Source of the DNA: Streptococcus sp. HMSC074B11
GTDB taxonomy: Bacteria > Bacillota > Bacilli > Lactobacillales > Streptococcaceae
Length of the DNA stretch: 63,091 nt
NCBI RefSeq assembly: GCF_001808705.1
Contig: NZ_KV794309.1
Location: 111,915-175,005 of the forward strand
Reading direction: 5' to 3'
Part shown: positions 38,094-48,517 of the stretch, piece by piece
Position numbering within the stretch: position 1 is the stretch's first letter
Layout of the letters: each line of letters opens with the position of its first letter
The notes under the pieces: model-generated
Told to the model about the DNA's origin: nothing
What the model saw: only the letters and a program-made list of their open reading frames with translations
Databases searched by the model: none
Program-made: the position numbers and the translations under genes

Positions 38094-39131
38094 ATGACAA
38101 GGAAAATAGTTGCCCTAGCAGGTGATGGTATTGGCCCAGAAATCATGGAAGCTGGTTTAGAAGTTCTAGCATCTATATCCGAAAAAACAGGCTTTGACTA
38201 TGAGATAGATAGACGACCTTTTGGAGGTGCAGGTATTGATGTTACAGGACATCCCTTGCCAGACGAAACGCTCAAGGCTTCTAGAGAAGCGGATGCTATT
38301 CTACTCGCTGCAATTGGTAGTCCTCAGTATGATGATGCTCCAGTTCGCCCCGAACAAGGACTTTTGGCTCTCCGAAAGGAACTCAATCTCTATGCTAATA
38401 TTCGTCCTATTAAAATATTTGAGAGTCTCAAGCACTTATCACCTCTTAAGCCAGAACGAATAACTGGTGTTAACTTTGTAGTAGTACGTGAGTTGACAGG
38501 TGGGATTTACTTTGGTGATCATATTCTTGAAGAGAAAAAAGCGCGTGATATCAATGACTATAGCTATGAAGAAGTAGAGCGGATTATTCGTAAGGCTTTT
38601 GAAATTGCAAGAAGTCGGAGAAAAATCCTTACCAGTATTGATAAGCAAAATGTTCTAGCGACCTCAAAACTCTGGAGGAAAGTGACTGAAGAAGTCGCGA
38701 AAGGTTTCCCCGATGTAACCCTGGAGCACCAGCTGGTCGACTCGGCTGCCATGCTCATGATTACAAATCCATCCAAATTTGATGTTATTGTGACAGAGAA
38801 TCTTTTCGGAGATATCTTATCTGATGAATCAAGTGTTCTATCAGGTACACTCGGGGTTATGCCATCAGCCAGCCACTCTGAAGATGGTCCGAGTCTCTAT
38901 GAACCGATTCATGGTTCGGCGCCTGATATTGCAGGTAAAGGAATTGCCAATCCTATTTCTATGATTTTATCAGTTGCTATGATGTTGCGTGATAGTTTTG
39001 GACGATATGAGGATGCTGACCGTATCGAAGATGCTGTTGAAACAACTTTAGCTGCAGGAATTTTAACGAGAGATATAGGAGGACAGGCTTCTACCAAGGA
39101 AATGACGGAAGCCATTATCGCAAGACTATGA
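38094..39131 (+). CDS. leuB: 3-isopropylmalate dehydrogenase
   Basis: The NAD-dependent oxidative decarboxylation of 3-isopropylmalate. The 345 residues carry LAGDGIGPEIMEAG (about 8-21), the Lys-Asp catalytic region (VDSAAMLMITNPSKFDVIVTENLFGDILSDE) and the NAD motif EPIHGSAPDIAGKGIANP. It follows leuA by 11 bp with AAAGGAGAAAGCT, and its last four bases overlap the next small gene. Confidence 0.97.
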   Translation: MTRKIVALAGDGIGPEIMEAGLEVLASISEKTGFDYEIDRRPFGGAGIDVTGHPLPDETLKASREADAILLAAIGSPQYDDAPVRPEQGLLALRKELNLYANIRPIKIFESLKHLSPLKPERITGVNFVVVRELTGGIYFGDHILEEKKARDINDYSYEEVERIIRKAFEIARSRRKILTSIDKQNVLATSKLWRKVTEEVAKGFPDVTLEHQLVDSAAMLMITNPSKFDVIVTENLFGDILSDESSVLSGTLGVMPSASHSEDGPSLYEPIHGSAPDIAGKGIANPISMILSVAMMLRDSFGRYEDADRIEDAVETTLAAGILTRDIGGQASTKEMTEAIIARL

Positions 39132-39397
39132 AACTAAACGAAGGAATTACTTTTGCCCTCCTGATTTGGAATCTCATCATTTTCTTGATATATGGCATTG
39201 ACAAATTTAAGGCAAGGAGAAGAGCTTGGCGCATCCCAGAGAAAATCTTACTCATTTTAGCCTTTGCTTGTGGTGGTTTTGGTGCCTGTCTAGCAGGAAT
39301 CGTTTTTCATCACAAGACTAGAAAATGGTATTTTAAAACAGTTTGGTTTCTAGGAATGGTGCCTACGCTAGTAGCCTTATATTTTATTTGGAGGTAA
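39128..39397 (+). CDS. DUF1294 small membrane protein inside the leu operon
   Basis: An 89-residue membrane protein of the DUF1294 family. There are hydrophobic segments at about 6-24, 39-60 and 70-88 and the family core IYGIDKFKARRRAWRIPEKILL followed by GGFGACLAGIVFHHKTRKWYF. Its ATG overlaps the leuB stop (ATGA) and leuC starts three bases after it ends, so it is fully embedded in the operon. No role in leucine synthesis is known. Confidence 0.88.
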   Translation: MKLNEGITFALLIWNLIIFLIYGIDKFKARRRAWRIPEKILLILAFACGGFGACLAGIVFHHKTRKWYFKTVWFLGMVPTLVALYFIWR

Positions 39398-39400
39398 TGG

Positions 39401-40783
39401 ATGGCAGGAAAATCAATTTTTGATAAATTATGGGACCTCCATGTGATTACAGGAGAAGAAGGACAGCCTCAACTCATGTATGTAGATCAGCACTATATTC
39501 ACGAGGTGACCAGTCCTCAAGCTTTTCAAGGATTGCGAGATGCAGGACGTAGATTGAGACGACCCGATTTAACATTTGGGACCTTTGACCACAATGTCCC
39601 GACGGTCAATATATATGATATTCGAGATGTAATTTCCAAAGCACAGATTGATAAGTTAGCTGAAAATGTTGAAGAGTTTGGAATCGAACATGCTGCCCAC
39701 GGTTCAGAAAAACAAGGTATCGTTCATATGGTTGGTCCAGAAACAGGAAGAACACAACCTGGGAAATTCATTGTCTGTGGAGATAGCCATACAGCTACCC
39801 ACGGAGCTTTTGGAGCGATTGCCTTCGGAATTGGAACCAGTGAGGTCGAACATGTCTTTGCAACCCAAACCATTTGGCAGGTTAAACCCAAGAAAATGTT
39901 GGTAGAATTCACTGGTGTCCCTAAAAAAGGAGTCTATTCCAAAGATTTTATTTTAGCCTTGATTGCCAAGTACGGTGTTGCTTGTGGTGTTGGCTACGTG
40001 GTGGAGTATCGAGGTCAGGCTATTGATGCACTGAGCATGGAAGAGCGAATGACCATCTGCAATATGTCCATTGAGTTTGGCTCTAAGATGGGAATTATGA
40101 ATCCAGATCAGACCACTTTTGACTATTTAAAGGGACGAGAGTGTGTACCCAAAGATTTTGATGCAGCAGTAGCTGATTGGAAAAGGCTTGTTAGCGACGA
40201 CGATGCCGTTTATGATAAGGTTATCCGGATGGATGTCTCAGACTTGGCTCCCATGGTAACCTGGGGAACCAATCCTGCTATGGGGGTTGGTTTTGACAGT
40301 AGTTTCCCAGAAATTAAGGATATGAATGATGAACGAGCCTACAATTACATGGATTTGGAGCCTGGTCAAAAGCCAGCAGATATTGAATTAGGCTATATCT
40401 TTATAGGTTCATGTACCAATGCTCGGCTCAGTGACTTGCAACTGGCTGCTCGATTTGTCGAAGGGAAGAAGATTGCCCCTAACTTAACAGCTATTGTGGT
40501 ACCTGGTTCTCGACCAGTCAAGCGAGCTGCTGAAAAGTTGGGCTTGGATAAGGTTTTCCAAGATGCTGGTTTTGAGTGGAGAGACCCAGGTTGCTCCATG
40601 TGCCTAGGAATGAATCCTGACAAAGTACCAGATGGTGTTCACTGTGCCTCAACCAGTAACCGCAACTTTGAAGATCGACAAGGATTTGGCGCTAAGACCC
40701 ATCTCTGTAGTCCAGCCATGGCAGCAGCAGCAGCTATTGCAGGGCGCTTCGTAGATGTTCGACAAATGCCAGAAGCCCAGTAA
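39401..40783 (+). CDS. leuC: 3-isopropylmalate dehydratase large subunit
   Basis: The [4Fe-4S] subunit of isopropylmalate isomerase. The 460 residues contain the three cluster cysteines, one in [14 protein letters not shown] and two in [13 protein letters not shown], and the aconitase signature [39 protein letters not shown] overlaps the start region. It acts as a heterodimer with leuD, which begins nine bases downstream. Confidence 0.97.
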   Translation: MAGKSIFDKLWDLHVITGEEGQPQLMYVDQHYIHEVTSPQAFQGLRDAGRRLRRPDLTFGTFDHNVPTVNIYDIRDVISKAQIDKLAENVEEFGIEHAAHGSEKQGIVHMVGPETGRTQPGKFIVCGDSHTATHGAFGAIAFGIGTSEVEHVFATQTIWQVKPKKMLVEFTGVPKKGVYSKDFILALIAKYGVACGVGYVVEYRGQAIDALSMEERMTICNMSIEFGSKMGIMNPDQTTFDYLKGRECVPKDFDAAVADWKRLVSDDDAVYDKVIRMDVSDLAPMVTWGTNPAMGVGFDSSFPEIKDMNDERAYNYMDLEPGQKPADIELGYIFIGSCTNARLSDLQLAARFVEGKKIAPNLTAIVVPGSRPVKRAAEKLGLDKVFQDAGFEWRDPGCSMCLGMNPDKVPDGVHCASTSNRNFEDRQGFGAKTHLCSPAMAAAAAIAGRFVDVRQMPEAQ

Positions 40784-40792
40784 GGAGAGGAT

Positions 40793-41386
40793 ATGGAAAA
40801 ATTTACTGTTTATACAGGAACGACTGTTCCTCTTATGAATGATAATATTGATACCGACCAAATTCTACCCAAGCAGTTTCTGAAATTGATTGACAAGAAA
40901 GGTTTTGGTAAATATCTCATGTATGCTTGGCGTTATCTGGACGATAAGTACACTGAGGATCCAGACTTTGTCTTTAACCGACCAGAATATCGCAGGGCGA
41001 GTATTCTCATCACAGGAGATAACTTTGGGGCTGGTTCCTCTAGGGAACACGCAGCTTGGGCGCTAGCAGACTATGGTTTTAAGGTCGTAATTGCAGGATC
41101 TTTTGGAGATATTCATTACAATAATGAACTCAATAATGGCATGTTACCCATTGTTCAACCTAGGGAAGTTAGAGAAAAACTCGCCCAGCTCCAACCAACT
41201 GACCAAGTGACGGTTGACTTGGAACAACAAAAAATCATCTCACCAATTGGAGAATTCACTTTTGAAATCGATAGTGAATGGAAACACAAACTCTTAAATG
41301 GTTTGGATGATATCGGTATTACCTTGCAGTATGAAGATTTGATTGCTGCTTATGAAAAACAACGACCAGCCTACTGGCAGGATTAG
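40793..41386 (+). CDS. leuD: 3-isopropylmalate dehydratase small subunit
   Basis: The swivelling-domain subunit of isopropylmalate isomerase. The 197 residues show [15 protein letters not shown] (about 17-31) and [17 protein letters not shown] (about 72-88), both hallmark motifs. AAGGAGAGGAT lies before the ATG. The enzyme with leuC interconverts 2- and 3-isopropylmalate. Confidence 0.97.
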   Translation: MEKFTVYTGTTVPLMNDNIDTDQILPKQFLKLIDKKGFGKYLMYAWRYLDDKYTEDPDFVFNRPEYRRASILITGDNFGAGSSREHAAWALADYGFKVVIAGSFGDIHYNNELNNGMLPIVQPREVREKLAQLQPTDQVTVDLEQQKIISPIGEFTFEIDSEWKHKLLNGLDDIGITLQYEDLIAAYEKQRPAYWQD

Positions 41387-41413
41387 AAGAAAAATAGAAA
41401 AGGAAATAGAACT

Positions 41414-42193
41414 ATGACAAAACACATTCAATGGAACGGAACACTTTCACAAGAAGGTTATGACATTTTAAAAGGTGAAGGCGGATGTATCGTTTGTCCT
41501 ACTAAGGTTGGTTACATCATCATGACTAGCGATAAGGCTGGACTTGAGCGTAAGTTTGAAGCCAAAGAACGTAATCGTAACAAACCAGGCGTAGTCCTCT
41601 GTGGTAGTATGGATGAGCTTCGCGCTTTAGCACAGCTAAATCCTGAAATTGAAGCCTTCTACCAAAAACATTGGGACGAAGATATTCTTCTCGGTTGTAT
41701 TCTTCCGTGGAAACCAGAAGCCTTTGAAAAACTTAAAGCATATGGTGATGGTCGCGAAGAACTCATGACTGACGTGCGTGGAACGAGCTGTTTCGTTATC
41801 AAGTTTGGTAAAGCTGGTGAACAATTGGCTGCTAAACTCTGGGAAGAAGGAAAAATGGTCTACGCTTCATCTGCAAATCCTTCTGGAAAAGGAAATCGTG
41901 GTAAGGTTGAAGGAATCGGAGAACGTATCGAAGGAGCAGTGGACCTTGTTATCGAGGCAGACGACTACGTGGCATCAATCCAACCTGACAAAACGATTGA
42001 AACTCGCTACGAGCAAGGTGTGATGGTCTCCATGGTAGATAAAGACGGCAAACTCATTCCAGAACAAGGTGGAGCACGTTCAACTTCACCAGCTCCAGTG
42101 GTTATCCGTAAAGGGCTTGACATTGATAAGATTATGATGCATTTATCAGATACCTTTAACTCATGGGATTACCGTCAAGGTGAATATTACTAA
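41414..42193 (+). CDS. Sua5/YciO/YrdC family protein
   Basis: A 259-residue protein with a YrdC-like fold over about residues 8-205. The conserved opening is EGGCIVCPTKVGYIIMTSD (nucleotide/threonine pocket), followed by KERNRNKPGVVLC and the late SSANPSGKGNRG. Classic members make threonylcarbamoyl-AMP for tRNA t6A. This one lacks the C-terminal Sua5 domain and departs from several YrdC motifs, so a different carbamoyl-adenylate reaction is possible. It lies 27 bp after leuD with no promoter between, making it the probable last gene of the leu transcript. Confidence 0.8.
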   Translation: MTKHIQWNGTLSQEGYDILKGEGGCIVCPTKVGYIIMTSDKAGLERKFEAKERNRNKPGVVLCGSMDELRALAQLNPEIEAFYQKHWDEDILLGCILPWKPEAFEKLKAYGDGREELMTDVRGTSCFVIKFGKAGEQLAAKLWEEGKMVYASSANPSGKGNRGKVEGIGERIEGAVDLVIEADDYVASIQPDKTIETRYEQGVMVSMVDKDGKLIPEQGGARSTSPAPVVIRKGLDIDKIMMHLSDTFNSWDYRQGEYY

Positions 42194-42203
42194 AATAAGA
42201 AAG

Positions 42204-42251
42204 AAGTCTAGTGTTGAAAGGGAAGAAAAACTCTACACTAGGCTTTTTCTT
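42204..42251 (+). terminator. intrinsic terminator of the leu operon
   Basis: AAGTCTAGTGT pairs with ACACTAGGCTT (one mismatch) across a long loop, followed by TTTTTCTTTTTT. Confidence 0.82.
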
Positions 42252-42351
42252 TTTTATCTTCAAAAACGTTTTATAGCAAGCATCATTAAGGCAGTGCAAT
42301 TTCAGACATAAGACATCTCAATGTCTACTTATTGTCTAAATCAATAAGTAT

Positions 42352-42404
42352 AAACACGAACATTATTTGTTTTCAGTCATAATAATTGACAAAAAACGGA
42401 CATT
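42352..42404 (+). promoter_or_regulatory. two candidate PurR boxes upstream of guaC
   Basis: AAACACGAACATT (42352-42364) and AAAAACGGACATT (42392-42404) each match 11 of 13 positions of the lactococcal/streptococcal PurBox AWWWCCGAACWWT. They are direct repeats 40 bp apart, and the second sits between the -35 and -10 of the guaC promoter. Confidence 0.4.
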
Positions 42405-42414
42405 AATGTAAACT
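42386..42414 (+). promoter_or_regulatory. promoter of guaC
   Basis: TTGACA at 42386-42391, a 17-bp spacer and TAAACT at 42409-42414. The roughly 70-base leader that follows holds two small hairpins, GTCT/AGAC and a perfect TTCCTAA/TTAGGAA. Confidence 0.65.
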
Positions 42415-42490
42415 TGTTAGAGTAATTGTCTGGAAAAGACGAGGCTATTCCTAACTTTAGGAAGGTCTAAAGAAGAGAAATGAGAGATAT

Positions 42491-43474
42491 ATGTTAAACG
42501 AATTTCCAATCTTTGACTATGAAGATATTCAGCTAATCCCAAATAAGTGTGTCCTTCAAAGTCGAGCAGAAGCTGATACACATGTGACCTTGGGGAAACA
42601 TACCTTTAAGTTGCCAGTTGTCCCTTCTAATATGCAGACGATCTTGGATGAAGATGTTGCTGAACAGCTTGCCAAGGGTGGCTATTTTTACATCATGCAT
42701 CGTTTTGATGAAGAAGGACGCATTCCTTTTGTCAAACGTATGCACGATCAGGGCTTGATTGCTTCAATCTCAGTAGGTGTTAAAGACTACGAGTATGATT
42801 TTGTTAGTCAATTAAAGGATGATGCTCCAGAGTACATTACCATTGATATTGCTCATGGTCATGCTGATAGCGTTATTTCAATGATTCAGCACATCAAGAA
42901 AGAATTGCCAGAGACTTTTGTCATCGCTGGTAACGTTGGAACTCCAGAAGCTGTGCGTGAACTTGAAAATGCTGGAGCTGATGCTACTAAGGTCGGAATC
43001 GGTCCAGGTAAAGTATGTATTACTAAGGTTAAAACTGGTTTTGGTACTGGTGGTTGGCAGTTGGCAGCTCTTCGCTGGTGTGCTAAAGCTGCACGTAAAC
43101 CGATTATTGCTGATGGTGGGATTCGTACACATGGAGATATTGCCAAGTCAATCCGCTTTGGTGCAAGTATGGTTATGATTGGTTCTTTATTTGCAGGCCA
43201 TATCGAAAGCCCTGGTAAAACTGTCGAAGTCGATGGTAAACAATTTAAAGAATACTATGGTTCCGCTTCAGAATACCAAAAAGGTGCCTATAAGAATGTC
43301 GAAGGTAAGAAAATTCTTCTTCCTGCCAAAGGACATTTACAAGATACCCTAACTGAGATGGAACAAGATTTGCAAAGTTCGATTTCTTATGCTGGAGGTC
43401 GAAAGGTAGCTGATCTTAGACATGTAGATTATGTGATTGTGAAGAACTCTATCTGGAATGGAGATGCTCACTAA
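42491..43474 (+). CDS. guaC: GMP reductase
   Basis: Converts GMP to IMP with NADPH, letting guanine nucleotides be reused for AMP. The 327-residue protein has an IMPDH-like TIM barrel without CBS domains. The catalytic Cys176 lies in [11 protein letters not shown], preceded by the [18 protein letters not shown] phosphate loop. GAGAGATAT precedes the ATG. It has its own promoter and adjoins the xanthine salvage operon, so the whole block is purine interconversion. Confidence 0.96.
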   Translation: MLNEFPIFDYEDIQLIPNKCVLQSRAEADTHVTLGKHTFKLPVVPSNMQTILDEDVAEQLAKGGYFYIMHRFDEEGRIPFVKRMHDQGLIASISVGVKDYEYDFVSQLKDDAPEYITIDIAHGHADSVISMIQHIKKELPETFVIAGNVGTPEAVRELENAGADATKVGIGPGKVCITKVKTGFGTGGWQLAALRWCAKAARKPIIADGGIRTHGDIAKSIRFGASMVMIGSLFAGHIESPGKTVEVDGKQFKEYYGSASEYQKGAYKNVEGKKILLPAKGHLQDTLTEMEQDLQSSISYAGGRKVADLRHVDYVIVKNSIWNGDAH

Positions 43475-43480
43475 AAATAT

Positions 43481-43553
43481 GATTACTTATTTATGTCGCG
43501 AATTGGCGTGGCGTTTCTACAAGGTACCGTAAATACCTAACAATGAGTAAGTC
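43481..43553 (+). promoter_or_regulatory. guanine-class purine riboswitch controlling xpt-pbuX
   Basis: The aptamer has P1 (TTACTTAT with ATGAGTAA), P2 (CGC/GCG), the invariant core TTTCTAC at 43514-43520, the P3 loop CCGTAAA that kisses L2, and the J3/1 stretch AACAATG with a C (43541) at the ligand-pairing position, which marks guanine/xanthine rather than adenine. Its P1 3' strand AGTAAGTC can pair instead with GGCTTACT of the terminator, giving a ligand-OFF switch. Confidence 0.93.
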
Positions 43554-43596
43554 GAAGAGAGATAAAAGAAGCAGGGATATCTGTTTCAATCTTTCT

Positions 43597-43625
43597 AAGG
43601 GGCTTACTATGTAAGTCCCTTTTTA
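43597..43625 (+). terminator. riboswitch expression-platform terminator
   Basis: AAGGGGCTTAC/GTAAGTCCCTT with a TAT loop and T tract, ending just before the xpt ribosome site. It is mutually exclusive with the antiterminator formed with the aptamer P1 strand. Confidence 0.92.
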
Positions 43626-43639
43626 TTTCGGAGGTTATT

Positions 43640-44221
43640 GTGAAATTACTAGAGGAACGTATTTTAAAAGATGGGAATATTCTAGGTGAGAATATTCTTA
43701 AGGTGGATTCTTTCTTAACTCACCAAGTTGATTATAAGTTAATGCGCGAGATTGGTCGTACTTTTGCAGAGCATTTTAAAAATGCTGGTATTACCAAAGT
43801 CGTAACCATTGAGGCATCTGGAATTGCCCCAGCCCTTTATGTGGCTGAACAGTTAGATGTACCCATGATTTTTGCTAAGAAGGCAAAAAATATTACTATG
43901 AATGAAGGAATTTTGACTGCTGAAGTTTATTCTTTCACTAAACAAGTAACTAGTACCGTATCTATTGCAGGTAAGTTCTTATCTCCTCAAGATAAAGTAT
44001 TAATTATTGATGATTTCTTGGCTAATGGTCAAGCAGCTAAAGGTTTGATTCAGATTATTGAACAGGCTGGTGCTACAGTTGAAGCTATCGGAATTGTGAT
44101 TGAAAAATCTTTCCAAGATGGCCGTCAACTGTTAGAAAAATCAGGTCATCAAGTAGTATCACTCGCGCGATTAGAGCGCTTTGAAAATGGAAAAGTTATC
44201 TTCAAGGAGGCAGATATCTAA
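43640..44221 (+). CDS. xpt: xanthine phosphoribosyltransferase
   Basis: Converts xanthine plus PRPP to XMP. The 193 residues follow the type I PRTase plan, with the PRPP loop [17 protein letters not shown] (about 122-138) and [15 protein letters not shown] near 55. GGAGGTTATT precedes the GTG start. The stop codon overlaps the pbuX ATG (TAATG), and the pair is under the guanine riboswitch. Confidence 0.96.
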   Translation: MKLLEERILKDGNILGENILKVDSFLTHQVDYKLMREIGRTFAEHFKNAGITKVVTIEASGIAPALYVAEQLDVPMIFAKKAKNITMNEGILTAEVYSFTKQVTSTVSIAGKFLSPQDKVLIIDDFLANGQAAKGLIQIIEQAGATVEAIGIVIEKSFQDGRQLLEKSGHQVVSLARLERFENGKVIFKEADI

Positions 44222-45480
44222 TGAAACAACAGGAAAACCACTCACAGGCAGCCGTTCTTGGTTTGCAACACTTGCTAGCCATGTACTCAGGTTCAATCCT
44301 AGTACCAATCATGATTGCAAGTGCTTTAGGGTACTCAGCTCAACAGTTGACCTACCTTATTTCAACAGATATCTTTATGTGTGGGGTTGCAACTCTTTTA
44401 CAATTGCAACTCAATAAACATTTTGGTGTTGGTTTACCTATTGTTCTTGGGGTAGCCTTCCAGTCTGTTGCTCCACTTATTATGATTGGACAAAGTCATG
44501 GTAGCGGTGCTATGTTCGGAGCTTTGATTGCTTCAGGGATTTATGTTATCCTGATTTCAGGTATCTTCTCTAAGGTTGCCAATCTTTTCCCTGCAATCGT
44601 AACTGGATCTGTCATTACGACGATTGGTTTGACCTTGATTCCTGTTGCCATCGGAAATATGGGAAATAACGTTGAAAAACCAACTGGACAAAGTTTAGCT
44701 TTGGCAATGATTACAGTTCTCATTATTCTTTTGGTCAATATCTTTACCAAAGGATTTATCAAATCTATTTCAATTTTGATTGGTTTGATTGCAGGTACTA
44801 TCATCGCTGCGACTATGGGCTTGGTTGATTTCTCTCCAGTAGCAGAAGCTCCACTTGTTCATATCCCAACTCCATTCTACTTTGGTGCTCCACAATTTGA
44901 GATTTCTTCTATTGTAATGATGTGTATTATCGCTACTGTATCAATGGTAGAATCAACTGGCGTATATCTTGCCCTTTCTGATATTACTAAAGATCCAATC
45001 GATAGCACTCGTCTTCGTAATGGTTATCGTGCTGAAGGTCTTGCTGTTTTACTTGGTGGACTTTTCAATACTTTCCCTTATACAGGGTTTTCACAAAACG
45101 TAGGTTTGGTTAAATTATCAGGTATTCGTACACGTTTACCGATCTACTACGCTGCAGGTTTTCTTATCTTACTTGGTCTCTTGCCTAAGTTCGGTGCCTT
45201 AGCACAGATTATCCCTAGCCCTGTTCTTGGTGGAGCCATGCTTGTCATGTTTGGTTTTGTATCTCTACAAGGGATGCAAATCTTGGCGCGTGTAGACTTC
45301 GAACACAATGAACACAACTTCCTCATTGCAGCAGTTTCTATCTCTGCTGGGGTGGGATTAAACGGAAGCAATCTCTTCAATACTTTACCGACTGAATTAC
45401 AAATGTTCTTTTCAAATGGTATTGTTATTGCAAGTACAGTAGCCATCGTCTTGAATGCTATTTTGAATCGTAAAAAATAA
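44221..45480 (+). CDS. pbuX: xanthine permease
   Basis: A nucleobase:cation symporter-2 (NCS2) family permease of 419 residues with about 12-14 hydrophobic segments. The NCS2 motifs are QHLLAMYSGSILVP at the N-terminus, GVAFQSVAPLIM, and NTFPYTGFSQNVGL (about 287-300). It is translationally coupled to xpt, which uses the xanthine it imports. AAGGAGGCAGATATCT precedes the ATG. Confidence 0.95.
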   Translation: MKQQENHSQAAVLGLQHLLAMYSGSILVPIMIASALGYSAQQLTYLISTDIFMCGVATLLQLQLNKHFGVGLPIVLGVAFQSVAPLIMIGQSHGSGAMFGALIASGIYVILISGIFSKVANLFPAIVTGSVITTIGLTLIPVAIGNMGNNVEKPTGQSLALAMITVLIILLVNIFTKGFIKSISILIGLIAGTIIAATMGLVDFSPVAEAPLVHIPTPFYFGAPQFEISSIVMMCIIATVSMVESTGVYLALSDITKDPIDSTRLRNGYRAEGLAVLLGGLFNTFPYTGFSQNVGLVKLSGIRTRLPIYYAAGFLILLGLLPKFGALAQIIPSPVLGGAMLVMFGFVSLQGMQILARVDFEHNEHNFLIAAVSISAGVGLNGSNLFNTLPTELQMFFSNGIVIASTVAIVLNAILNRKK

Positions 45481-45484
45481 AAAT

Positions 45485-45526
45485 AAATGAGAAGTGATAG
45501 AAATATCCTTCTCATTTTCTTTTTTA
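45485..45526 (+). terminator. intrinsic terminator after pbuX
   Basis: Perfect stem AAATGAGAAG/CTTCTCATTT followed by TTCTTTTTT. Confidence 0.87.
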
Positions 45527-45561
45527 GAGCTTGAGAATTGTTTATAGAGTCCTTTTTATGG

Positions 45562-47532
<1,971 letters not shown>

Positions 47533-47535
47533 GCT

Positions 47536-48468
47536 ATGAAAGAAGTAAAAAAACGCGCACGTCTCATTTATAATCCGACCTCAGGCCAGGAAATTATCAA
47601 GCAAAATATCGCAGAAGTTCTAGAAGTGTTAGAGAGCATAGGCTATGAAACCAGTGCTTTTCAGACCAAACCTGAACACTTATCAGCTCAGAAAGAAGCA
47701 GAAAGAGCTGCAAAAGCTGGCTTTGATTTGGTTTTGGTAGCTGGTGGCGATGGTACTATCAATGAAGTGGTTAATGGAATTGCACCTCTGGAACATCGTC
47801 CAAAGATAGCCATCATTCCTACTGGAACTACCAATGACTATGCAAGAGCATTGAAAATCCCTATGGGGGATACAGTTGCTGCAGCCAAGATCATTGCTAA
47901 AAATGAAACCAAGCAAATCGATATTGGTCGTGCCTTTGGTGATAAGTATTTCATCAATATTGCTGCGGCAGGAACTCTTACGGAGTTAACTTTTAGTGTT
48001 CCGAGTGAGCTAAAGACGCGTTTGGGTTACCTGGCCTACGTTGCTAAAGGCTTCGAGATGTTTCCAAAATCCAAAGCCCGTCCTGTTCGTATTTACCATG
48101 ATTGGGGAATTTTTACAGGAGAAGTTTCTCTTGTCTTTGTTGCCTTGACCAATTCTATTGGTGGATTTGAGCAATTCGCACCTGATACCAAACTGGATGA
48201 TGGCAATTTTACGCTTATTCTAGTAAAGACAGATAAAATCTTCGATATGTTGAGTCTGCTAGTTCAGGCCATGAACGGAGGCCAACACGTGTCAGATGTC
48301 AATGTTGAATATCTGAAAACTAGTAAACTCCGAATTGAAACTTTAGATCAGGAAGAGCCATTTATGCTCAATCTTGATGGAGAATACGGTGGCGACACAC
48401 CAGTAGATTTGGAAGTGTGCCATAATCACATTGAATTTTTTGTGAATCGTGAGGCACTTAATCAATAA
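47536..48468 (+). CDS. dagK: diacylglycerol/lipid kinase (DagK/YegS family)
   Basis: A 310-residue soluble lipid kinase of the DAGK_cat family that phosphorylates diacylglycerol, probably recycling it from teichoic-acid synthesis. The nucleotide motif VLVAGGDGTINEVVNGI is at about 70-86, PTGTTNDYARAL at 95-106, and the metal site DDGNFTLILV near 222. The start ATG lies three bases after the ligA stop with only a weak GAGAG upstream, suggesting translational coupling. Confidence 0.93.
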   Translation: MKEVKKRARLIYNPTSGQEIIKQNIAEVLEVLESIGYETSAFQTKPEHLSAQKEAERAAKAGFDLVLVAGGDGTINEVVNGIAPLEHRPKIAIIPTGTTNDYARALKIPMGDTVAAAKIIAKNETKQIDIGRAFGDKYFINIAAAGTLTELTFSVPSELKTRLGYLAYVAKGFEMFPKSKARPVRIYHDWGIFTGEVSLVFVALTNSIGGFEQFAPDTKLDDGNFTLILVKTDKIFDMLSLLVQAMNGGQHVSDVNVEYLKTSKLRIETLDQEEPFMLNLDGEYGGDTPVDLEVCHNHIEFFVNREALNQ

Positions 48469-48517
48469 ATTATTAGTCACATATAAAATCAAATTTATTT
48501 AGAAATTAGGGAGAACC

